From Clostridia bacterium (lineage in GTDB: Bacteria > Bacillota > Clostridia > Christensenellales > Aristaeellaceae), in NCBI GenBank assembly GCA_017471125.1, contig JAFUWR010000129.1:1-6753 (forward strand): a DNA stretch of 6,753 nucleotides, written 5' to 3'. The notes beneath the pieces were generated by a model. The model saw only the letters and a program-made list of their open reading frames with translations. It was not told the origin of the DNA and made no database searches. The first letter of the stretch is position 1; every line of letters starts with the position of its first letter. The position numbers and the translations under genes were made by a program. Positions 1 to 5,175 of the stretch are shown here, piece by piece.

Positions 1-1010
1 CTGACGGAGGGCTTCACGCCGCTGAACGGGGTCTTTTCAAACCCGGTGGCGATGACCGTGATCTTGACCTCGTCCTCGAGGTTCTCGTCGATGCCCGCGC
101 CGAAGATGATGTTGGCCTCGGGATCGGCGGCGGCGGTGATCTTCTGGGCGGCCTCGTTGATGTCGATGATGGAGGTGTCCGGCCCGCCGGTGATGTTGAT
201 GAGCACGGCCCGCGCCCCGTCGATGGAGGTCTCGAGCATCGGGCTGGAGATGGCCTGCTGGGCGGCGTCGATCATGCGGTTCTCGCCCTTGCCGATGCCG
301 ATGCCCATGTGCGCGAGGCCGCGAGACTGCATGACGGTGCGCACGTCGGCGAAGTCGAGGTTGATGAGGCTCGGCACGGCGATCAGGTCGGAGATGCCCT
401 GGATGCCCTGGCGCAGCGTGTCGTCGGCGATGCGGAAGGCCTCGGTCATGGTGGTGCCCTTGGTGACCACGGACAGCAGCTTGTCGTTGGGCACGACCAC
501 CAGGGTGTCCACGTTGGCCTTCAGTCGCTCGATGCCGGCCTCGGCGTTCTTCATGCGCTGACGGCCCTCGAACATGAAGGGCTTGGAGACCACGCCGATG
601 GTCAGTATGCCCATCTCCCGGGCGACCTCGGCGATGACGGGGGCCGCGCCGGTGCCGGTGCCGCCGCCCATGCCGCAGGTGACGAACACCAGGTCGGAGC
701 CCTTGATGGTGTTGGCGATCTCCTCGCGGCTCTCCTCGGCGGCCTTCTGGCCCACCTCGGGCACCGCGCCCGCGCCCAGTCCCTTGGTCAGCTTGTCGCC
801 GATCTGGATGGTGGCGTCGGCCCGGGACAGCTTCAGCGCCTGCTTGTCGGTATTGACCGCGATGAACTGCACGCCCTTGAGGCCCGCGTCCACCATGCGG
901 TTGACGGCGTTCGTCCCCGCGCCGCCCACGCCCACGACCTTGATCGCGGCGAAATTGGTATCTTCGATGTCGTTGATGGGTTCCTGGTTGTTCATTTCAA
1001 ATTCCAGCAC
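1..1010 (-). CDS. ftsZ: Cell division GTPase FtsZ (3' end outside window)
   Basis: Tubulin-like GTPase that polymerises into the cytoplasmic division ring. 336 residues are visible; the C-terminal linker and the FtsA-binding tail are off the window. Seen: an N-terminal nucleotide-binding strand and glycine loop (KVVGVGGAGTNAVNRM, about 24-39), the tubulin signature GGGTGTG at 115-121, the GTP-contacting segment around 145-200, and the T7 catalytic loop NLDFADV at 217-223 with both acidic residues (D219, D222) present. The C-terminal domain reaches VTVIATGFEKTPF. The start is placed at GTG 1010, not ATG 995: a GAGGGGGA ribosome site (1017-1024) lies 6 nt before the GTG but 21 nt before the ATG, and the resulting MLEFE matches the N-terminus of Bacillus subtilis FtsZ. 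It lies 42 nt after ftsA with no clear promoter of its own, so it is probably co-transcribed. All core residues are intact. Confidence 0.97.
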   Translation of the reverse strand, partial: MLEFEMNNQEPINDIEDTNFAAIKVVGVGGAGTNAVNRMVDAGLKGVQFIAVNTDKQALKLSRADATIQIGDKLTKGLGAGAVPEVGQKAAEESREEIANTIKGSDLVFVTCGMGGGTGTGAAPVIAEVAREMGILTIGVVSKPFMFEGRQRMKNAEAGIERLKANVDTLVVVPNDKLLSVVTKGTTMTEAFRIADDTLRQGIQGISDLIAVPSLINLDFADVRTVMQSRGLAHMGIGIGKGENRMIDAAQQAISSPMLETSIDGARAVLINITGGPDTSIIDINEAAQKITAAADPEANIIFGAGIDENLEDEVKITVIATGFEKTPFSGVKPSV

Positions 1011-1016
1011 AAGGCA

Positions 1017-1024
1017 TCCCCCTC
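1017..1024 (-). promoter_or_regulatory. Ribosome binding site that sets the ftsZ start
   Basis: Minus-strand GAGGGGGA ends 6 nt before GTG 1010. The in-frame ATG at 995 would be 21 nt away, too far for this site. This supports the GTG start giving MLEFEMNNQ. Confidence 0.7.
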
Positions 1025-1052
1025 GTCAAATGGTAGTGTGTTCTATATAAAG

Positions 1053-2240
1053 TCAGTTCCGGCTGAACATGCTCTTGATGCGGCTGCCCAGGTTCTCCTC
1101 GGCCTCGGCCTGGCCCTCGATGGAGTCGAAGATCAGGTCCGCCAGGCCCAGCGCAGAGGCGTAGACCGGGCTGTTGAGCTTGGAGGACTTGGCCGCGGAG
1201 ATCTTCACCGGCCGGGCGATGGCCGCCGCCAGCGCCTCCCGGGCGCCGCGCATCAGCGCGATGCCGCCGCCGGTGAGGTACACCTGGCTGCGCTTGCCCA
1301 GGTACTGCTCGGCGTCGTTGGAGATGGTCATCTCGATCATGTCCGCGAGCTCCTTGAAGCTCTGCTCCACGATGTCGCCCACCGCCTTGCGGGGGAAGGT
1401 CTTGCGCCGGCCGTTGTCGTCGTAGACCTCCGAGAAGGAGTCCATGTCGAACTCGTCCGGGTTGAATACGTAATTGCGCTTGATCTGCTCCGCCGCCCGC
1501 ATCGGGATGCGCAGGCCCATGGCCAGGTCGGCGGTGATGTGCCCGCCGCCGCGGGGCAGTATGGCGTGGTAGACGATGGCGTCGCCCTCGACCACGCTGA
1601 TCTCCGTGTTCAGATAGCCCACGTCGATGAGCAGCGCGCCGCGGTCCCGCTCCTCCAGCGACAGCACCAGCAGGCTCTCGCCCAGCGACGGGGAGAGGAA
1701 GCCCAGGATGGTGATGTCGTGCTGGCCCAGCATCTCGGACACGTCCTCGATGAACTGCGGGTCCGCCACCACGAACGTGGTCATGGCCCGAAGCCGCGTG
1801 CCGCGCCCGCCGGGGGACATGGTCTTTTTGCCGTCGTCCACGATGAACCAGCTCGGCGTGCGGTGCATCACCAGCCCGCCGGACTCGCTGATCTGCAAAA
1901 GGTCCGCGGCGGCGTCCTGGGCGGCGTTGATGGCGGCCTCGTCCACCACACCCTCGGGCAGCTCCACCTCGGTCTCGCAGGAGCGCACGTGGATGTACTC
2001 GCCCGGCACGCCCACGTAGATCTCCTTGATCTTGGAATTGGCCTCCAGCTCCGCGGCGGCGATGGAGTCGCCCACGCGCTGGATCATCTGGCCCGGCGTG
2101 TTCCAGTCGCCGTCCGAATAGCCATCGTAGGGGACCGTGCCGGAGCCGATGATGTCCAGCCGATCCATGCCGCCCGACTGCGCGATCATCGTCACGATTT
2201 TGGACGTTCCAAATTCAATGGCAGCGATTTGCGTCTTCAT
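1053..2240 (-). CDS. ftsA: Divergent cell division protein FtsA
   Basis: Actin-fold protein that tethers FtsZ filaments to the membrane. From ATG 2240 it is 395 aa. From the in-frame GTG at 2255 it is 400 aa, and that numbering is used here. Seen in order: phosphate-1 strand AAIEFGTSKIV (11-21), an FtsA-specific 1C/SHS2 region with VGVPGEYIHV (81-90), a phosphate-2 segment LIDVGYLNTEISVV (209-222), LPRGGGHITADLAMGLRIP (233-251) followed by AEQIK, the adenosine-type motif YLTGGGIALMRGA (326-338), and a short basic amphipathic C-terminus (NLGSRIKSMFSRN, 388-400) that fits the membrane-targeting helix. Position next to ftsZ supports the call. Odd points: the usual Asp of phosphate-1 is Glu (E14), and the usual GGGTTD of phosphate-2 is GYLNTE. 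The start is uncertain: neither codon has a well-spaced ribosome site, and an in-frame TAG sits two codons upstream of the GTG. I prefer ATG. Confidence 0.9.
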   Translation of the reverse strand: MKTQIAAIEFGTSKIVTMIAQSGGMDRLDIIGSGTVPYDGYSDGDWNTPGQMIQRVGDSIAAAELEANSKIKEIYVGVPGEYIHVRSCETEVELPEGVVDEAAINAAQDAAADLLQISESGGLVMHRTPSWFIVDDGKKTMSPGGRGTRLRAMTTFVVADPQFIEDVSEMLGQHDITILGFLSPSLGESLLVLSLEERDRGALLIDVGYLNTEISVVEGDAIVYHAILPRGGGHITADLAMGLRIPMRAAEQIKRNYVFNPDEFDMDSFSEVYDDNGRRKTFPRKAVGDIVEQSFKELADMIEMTISNDAEQYLGKRSQVYLTGGGIALMRGAREALAAAIARPVKISAAKSSKLNSPVYASALGLADLIFDSIEGQAEAEENLGSRIKSMFSRN

Positions 2241-2299
2241 AGCTTGTGTTGACACATCCTATTCCAGTTATCCAGTATATCCTATACCAACATAAGTGT

Positions 2300-2328
2300 A
2301 TTATACAGGGTTTTTCAAACCTTTGCAA
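2300..2328 (-). promoter_or_regulatory. SigA-type promoter for ftsA-ftsZ
   Basis: On the minus strand the -35 TTGCAA (2323-2328, 4 of 6 consensus) is followed by a 17-nt spacer and an exact -10 TATAAT (2300-2305). Transcription would start near 2293, leaving about 40-55 nt of leader before ftsA. The spacer holds an imperfect dyad (AGGGTTT/AAACCT), which could be an operator; that is inference. Confidence 0.75.
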
Positions 2329-2456
2329 ACGCGAAACGCCCGATTTTGGCCCTTTTTAGCATCTTTCAAAAAGGTTTCAAAATGTCGGCACGAAGCCGTC
2401 ACAGAAAAACGCCGGATGTGTTAATCAAAGGAGGCGATGGAAAAGTAAAGATATGT

Positions 2457-2485
2457 TTGACATTTCCGTCCCCGCGCTCTATAAT
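2457..2485 (+). promoter_or_regulatory. Exact-consensus SigA promoter for the mutarotase gene
   Basis: TTGACA (2457-2462), a 17-nt spacer and TATAAT (2480-2485) match the housekeeping consensus at every position. Transcription would begin near 2492, 34 nt before ATG 2526. The promoter lies inside the longer open frame that begins at 2346, so that upstream frame cannot be the N-terminus made from this promoter. Confidence 0.9.
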
Positions 2486-2525
2486 GTCTAATAGACCCAT
2501 AAATATAGAAAGGACGTGTTTTGAT

Positions 2526-2960
2526 ATGTTGAAGGGTATCCCGAGCATTCTGACCCCGGAGCTTTTGAAGATCATGATGGAGATGGGCCACGGCGACACG
2601 CTGGTCATCGGCGACGGCAACTTCCCGGCGGCCTCCATGTCCAAGGGCAACAAGCTGGTGCGCCTCGACGGCCACACGGTGCCCGAGATCTTGGACGCCA
2701 TCCTCCAGTTCTTCCCGCTGGACACCTATGTGGACGCGCCGGTGACGCTGATGTCCGTGGTGCCGGGCGACGACGTGGAGACGCCCATCTGGGACGAGTA
2801 CGCCAGGATCGTCGAAAAGCACGAGCCGGGCAAGAAGATCGGCCACATCGGACGCTTCGAGTTCTACGACGAGACCCGCAAGGCCTACGCCGTGGTGTCC
2901 TCCAGCGAGTCCGCCCTGTACGCCAACGTCATGCTCCGCAAGGGCGTGGTGAAGGAGTAA
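2526..2960 (+). CDS. FucU/RbsD-family sugar mutarotase
   Basis: 144 aa, close to the 140 aa of E. coli FucU (from memory). The family interconverts sugar anomers (L-fucose for FucU, D-ribose pyranose for RbsD) in the cytoplasm. Seen: the N-terminus MLKGIPSILTPELLK followed by EMGHGD, with the family's catalytic-type His at H22; IGDGNFPAAS with D30; the DGHTVPEILDAIL helix; the FYDETRKAYAVV strand with Y114 and Y121; and the C-terminal SALYANVMLRKG with Y132, matching the KYGNILLKKG ending of FucU. The start at ATG 2526 is chosen because AAAGGA (2509-2514) precedes it by 11 nt and the consensus promoter lies just upstream. It resembles FucU more than RbsD, but no fucose or ribose genes are nearby, so the substrate is open. 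No hairpin terminator follows, so read-through into the next gene is plausible. Confidence 0.92.
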   Translation: MLKGIPSILTPELLKIMMEMGHGDTLVIGDGNFPAASMSKGNKLVRLDGHTVPEILDAILQFFPLDTYVDAPVTLMSVVPGDDVETPIWDEYARIVEKHEPGKKIGHIGRFEFYDETRKAYAVVSSSESALYANVMLRKGVVKE

Positions 2961-2973
2961 GCAATTTTTCTGA

Positions 2974-3015
2974 TCCCTAATCCCTACTCCCTACTGCCTA
3001 CTGCCTACTCCCTAA
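2974..3015. repeat. Six-copy heptanucleotide tandem array
   Basis: Six adjoining 7-bp units of the form T(C/G)CCTA(A/C) fill 42 bp exactly: TCCCTAA, then two TCCCTAC, two TGCCTAC, and a final TCCCTAA. The array starts 13 nt after the mutarotase stop and ends 7 nt before the -35 of the next gene. It is not coding. Slippage could change copy number. Confidence 0.9.
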
Positions 3016-3021
3016 AAGAGG

Positions 3022-3050
3022 TTGCGCCCATCCCCCAAATATGCTATACT
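3022..3050 (+). promoter_or_regulatory. Extended -10 promoter for the GNAT-like gene
   Basis: TATACT (3045-3050) is preceded by TGC, giving an extended -10 element. A weak -35, TTGCGC (3022-3027, TTG conserved), is spaced 17 nt away. Transcription would begin near 3057, giving a 36-nt leader before ATG 3093. Confidence 0.65.
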
Positions 3051-3086
3051 TATCCATTGAGGGAGAAGTTTAGCGATTTGGGGGAT
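3030..3086. repeat. Perfect 11-bp inverted repeat around promoter and ribosome site
   Basis: Left arm ATCCCCCAAAT (3030-3040) and right arm ATTTGGGGGAT (3076-3086) are exact reverse complements separated by 35 nt. The left arm lies in the promoter spacer, upstream of the expected transcription start. The right arm contains the ribosome site GGGGGA (3080-3085). It could be a paired protein operator, or in longer read-through RNA a stem that hides the ribosome site. Confidence 0.8.
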
Positions 3087-3092
3087 TTACAT

Positions 3093-4247
3093 ATGGTAGA
3101 GATCAGGGAAGTCAGGACCAAGGCCGAGCGCAGGAAGTTCGTGGACTACGTGAACGTGCTGTACAAGGACGTGCCGCAGTTCATCCCGGCGATGTACGCG
3201 GACGACCTGGACGACTGGGACCCGAAGAAGAACCCGGCCTTCGAGTACTGCGAGGCCAAGTCCTTCCTGGCCTATCGGGACGGGAAGATCGTGGGCCGCA
3301 TCGGGGCGATACTGAGCCACCGGTCCAACGAAAAGTGGCACACCAACCGCATGCGGTTTTCGCAGGTGGACTTCATCGACGACCCGGAGGTGTCCGCGGC
3401 CCTGTTCAAGGCGGTGGAGGACTACGCCCGGGAGAAGGGCTGCGACGCGGTGCACGGGCCGCTGGGCTTCACCGACCTGGACCGGGAGGGCATGCTGGTC
3501 GAGGGCTTCGACCGCAAGAGCATGTTCATTACCTATTATAATCACCCCTATTACATAGACCACCTGGAGCGCCTGGGCTACCACAAGGACGTGGACTGGG
3601 TGGAGTACCTGATCGAGATCCCCTACGACGAGCATACCTGCACGCGCCTGGACAAGCTGGCCGAGCGGGTGATGAAGTTCTCCGACCTGCACATCATCGA
3701 GGTCAAGTCCCGCCGGGACTACCAGCCGCTGATCGAGAAGGTGTTCATGCTGGTCAACGAGGCCTACGCCCACCTGTACGGCACGGTGCTGTTGAACGAC
3801 GCGCAGATCAAGCGCTACGCCAAGAAGTTCATCCCCCTCATCAACCCGGAGCTGGCCTGCTTCGTGGCCGACGCCCAGGACAACCTGGTGGCCTTCGGCG
3901 TGTCCGCGCCGTCCATGGCCGACGCGCTCAAGAAGTCCAACGGGCGGCTGTTCCCTCTGGGCTGGATCGGCGTGCTCAAGGCGCTCAGGGTCAACGACAC
4001 CCTCGACCTGTTCCTCATCGCCGTCACCCCGGAATACCGCAACAAGGCCGTCAACGCCATACTCATGAACCACGTGCTCAAGGGCGCCCAGGGCATGGGC
4101 ATCAAGTACGCCGAGACCGGCCCGCAGCTCGAGACCAACGAGAAGATCCAGCACCAGTGGAACTTCTTCAACACCACGCAGCACAAGCGCAGAAGGTGCT
4201 TCGTGAAAGAGCTGAATGTGGAATGGGGAATGGGAAATGGGGAATGA
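3093..4247 (+). CDS. GNAT-like acyltransferase family protein
   Basis: 384 aa, soluble, with no signal peptide or membrane span. It resembles a family usually annotated as GNAT N-acetyltransferases: an N-terminal half with FVDYVNVLYKDVPQFIPAM, then DPKKNPAFEYCEAKSFLAYRDGKIVGRIGAI (strand-turn-strand typical of the acetyl-CoA fold), HGPLGFTDLDREGMLVEGFD (121-140) and YNHPYYIDHLERLGYHKDVDW (149-169). A second GNAT-like half has LFLIAVTPEYRNKAVNAILMNHVLKGAQ (307-333), in the place of the acetyl-CoA-binding loop. The substrate is not known to me. ATG 3093 is chosen over the in-frame TTG at 3057: GGGGGA (3080-3085) lies 7 nt before the ATG, and the TTG coincides with the expected transcription start. 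The conserved end RRRCFVKEL is followed by ten residues (NVEWGMGNGE) encoded by a 7-bp tandem repeat, so this tail is probably acquired and not functional. Confidence 0.8.
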   Translation: MVEIREVRTKAERRKFVDYVNVLYKDVPQFIPAMYADDLDDWDPKKNPAFEYCEAKSFLAYRDGKIVGRIGAILSHRSNEKWHTNRMRFSQVDFIDDPEVSAALFKAVEDYAREKGCDAVHGPLGFTDLDREGMLVEGFDRKSMFITYYNHPYYIDHLERLGYHKDVDWVEYLIEIPYDEHTCTRLDKLAERVMKFSDLHIIEVKSRRDYQPLIEKVFMLVNEAYAHLYGTVLLNDAQIKRYAKKFIPLINPELACFVADAQDNLVAFGVSAPSMADALKKSNGRLFPLGWIGVLKALRVNDTLDLFLIAVTPEYRNKAVNAILMNHVLKGAQGMGIKYAETGPQLETNEKIQHQWNFFNTTQHKRRRCFVKELNVEWGMGNGE

Positions 4248-4248
4248 T
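4214..4248. repeat. Five-copy heptanucleotide array at the end of the GNAT-like gene
   Basis: Five 7-bp units close to GAATGGG (GAATGTG, two GAATGGG, AAATGGG, GAATGAT) run through the last ten codons and supply the stop codon TGA at 4245-4247. The unit differs from that of the 2974-3015 array but has the same 7-bp period. Confidence 0.88.
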
Positions 4249-4433
4249 GGCGCTGTTCTGACACAACGCGGATATAAGCCCCCTCTCCGCCCGCTTCGCG
4301 GGCACCTCTCCCCCAGAACAGCCGCCTCGATGCCTTCGGCATAGGCGACTGTCCCGAGGGCGAGGCAAGGGGTCACCCACTTGGCTCCCCTCCCAGGGGA
4401 GCTGGCACAGCCGAAGGCTGTGACTGAGAGGTC
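4249..4433. repeat. Composite palindromic intergenic element
   Basis: The 210-nt gap between the GNAT-like gene and the secreted-protein gene is almost filled with perfect dyads. These are GCCCGC/GCGGGC (4289-4303), enclosed by CTGTTCTG (4253-4260) and CAGAACAG (4314-4321); CGCCT and ATGCC paired with GGCAT and AGGCG (4323-4347, two-nt bulge); GCTCCCCT/AGGGGAGC (4384-4402); and CACAGCC/GGCTGTG (4406-4422). Several loops are three nt (TTC, CCC, GAA). None is followed by a T-run, so these are poor Rho-independent terminators. The style resembles dispersed REP-like repeats I recall from gut Clostridia. No ORF or convincing promoter was seen inside. Confidence 0.75.
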
Positions 4434-4442
4434 GTTCTTACA

Positions 4443-4450
4443 AAAGGAGG
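4443..4450 (+). promoter_or_regulatory. Optimal ribosome binding site
   Basis: AAAGGAGG lies 7 nt before ATG 4458, a full match to the anti-Shine-Dalgarno sequence. It fixes the start of the secreted-protein gene and implies strong initiation once transcribed. Confidence 0.85.
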
Positions 4451-4457
4451 TTTTATC

Positions 4458-5051
4458 ATGAAGAGAATGTGTGCCCTGATCTTAGCGCTCGTTCTGATCG
4501 TGGGCGTCGCCATAGCCGAGGGCACGGGCGGCGTGAGCGATTACGTGTCCCGGCAGGGCTTCAAGGCCATCGCGTCCAAGAACCGGTCGAAGATAGCGGG
4601 CTGCTGGTTCACGTCGGACGCCGACGGCGAGACCCTTCGGTGGTCGGACAAGACCGGCACCTACACCGTCACCGCCAAGGCGGGGAAGGGGCTACGGGAC
4701 CTGTACGCCGACGTGGTCGCCATGGGCGAGTGGGACACCTGCTCCTTCACCGAGGACGGCAAGGTCCAGTACGCCTACAACGCGCCGGAGGTCCCGGCGG
4801 TGAAGTCCTACAAGACCCTGCAAAACTACGTGCGCTACGTCACCGAGCACATCGACAAGACCGCCGCCCCCGCCTCGAAGGGACGCGACGGGAAGCGGAG
4901 CTACATCATCAACCTGGGCTCCAAGCGGTTCCATCTGCCCAACTGTTCCTTCGTGGACAAGATCAAGAAGGGCAACAAGGAGAGGTTCACCGGCACGCGG
5001 AAGGACCTCATCGCCATGGGCTACACCCCCTGCAAGCAGTGCGATCCGTGA
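4458..5051 (+). CDS. Secreted protein with Ada-like metal-binding C-terminus
   Basis: 197 aa. A Sec signal peptide is evident: MKRM, a hydrophobic core of about 15 residues, and a likely cleavage after AIA (between 20 and 21). There is no lipobox and no later membrane span, so the protein should be exported and released. The mature middle part (about 25-140) is not a family I recognise; it has two cysteines, C49 and C95, which could form a disulfide. The last 44 residues resemble the small Zn-ribbon-like domain related to the Ada metal-binding region, often found at the C-terminus of secreted thermonuclease- or ComEC-type proteins: FHLPNC (H159, C163), a basic middle, then GYTPCKQCDP (C192, C195). 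A role in binding metal or nucleic acid outside the cell is inference; no nuclease motif is visible. No promoter was found in the repeat-rich 5' gap, so it may depend on transcription from the GNAT-like gene. A terminator follows. Confidence 0.82.
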   Translation: MKRMCALILALVLIVGVAIAEGTGGVSDYVSRQGFKAIASKNRSKIAGCWFTSDADGETLRWSDKTGTYTVTAKAGKGLRDLYADVVAMGEWDTCSFTEDGKVQYAYNAPEVPAVKSYKTLQNYVRYVTEHIDKTAAPASKGRDGKRSYIINLGSKRFHLPNCSFVDKIKKGNKERFTGTRKDLIAMGYTPCKQCDP

Positions 5052-5056
5052 CCGTC

Positions 5057-5091
5057 CGTCGGCCGCCCGAGGTGGGGCGGCCGAACGTTTT
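5057..5091 (+). terminator. Rho-independent terminator after the secreted-protein gene
   Basis: A 10-bp GC-rich stem, TCGGCCGCCC (5059-5068) with GGGCGGCCGA (5075-5084), has a 6-nt loop. Allowing one bulged A, CGT/ACG extends the stem so that it runs directly into TTTT (5088-5091). The T-run is short but the stem is strong. It starts 6 nt after the stop codon. Confidence 0.75.
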
Positions 5092-5124
5092 AATATCAGA
5101 AAGCTTTTTTATGGGCCGCGACCG

Positions 5125-5133
5125 TGGTATAAT
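5125..5133 (+). promoter_or_regulatory. Extended -10 promoter for the NYN-LOTUS operon
   Basis: TGG directly followed by an exact TATAAT (5128-5133) forms an extended -10 box. At the expected -35 position there is only a T-run (5105-5110). Transcription would begin near 5140. The gene has its own ribosome site AAGGAG (5161-5166), 9 nt before ATG 5176. Confidence 0.65.
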
Positions 5134-5175
5134 GGGTCAAAAATGGGCTTGTGAAGCATAAAGGAGTTTTTATAT

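Noticed and set aside
309..2252. Long plus-strand open frame of 647 codons
   Set aside because: It is antisense to ftsZ and ftsA, which are unmistakable. Its product is a low-complexity Ala/Gly/Val/His/Asp/Leu-rich string, typical of the reverse strand of GC-rich genes.
2346..2525. 60-codon N-terminal extension of the mutarotase
   Set aside because: It contains the gene's own -35, -10 and ribosome site, has no family counterpart, and would exceed the usual length of about 140 residues.
2974..3015. CRISPR-like array
   Set aside because: The units are 7 bp and directly adjoining, with no unique spacers and no cas genes.
3057..3092. TTG start adding 12 residues to the GNAT-like protein
   Set aside because: It falls at the predicted transcription start and lacks a ribosome site, while ATG 3093 has GGGGGA at 7 nt.
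4273..4278. TATAAG as a -10 box for the secreted-protein gene
   Set aside because: No -35-like sequence lies at 16-18 nt, and it is buried in the palindromic element almost 180 nt before the start codon.
3087..4376. Minus-strand open frame of 429 codons opposite the GNAT-like gene
   Set aside because: Same shadow composition, no ribosome site or family resemblance, and it runs into the palindromic repeat.
4469..5161. Plus-strand 230-codon frame overlapping the secreted-protein gene
   Set aside because: It is a +1 shadow frame rich in Arg/His/Gly. The overlapping 197-aa frame has a signal peptide, an ideal ribosome site and a conserved metal-binding tail.
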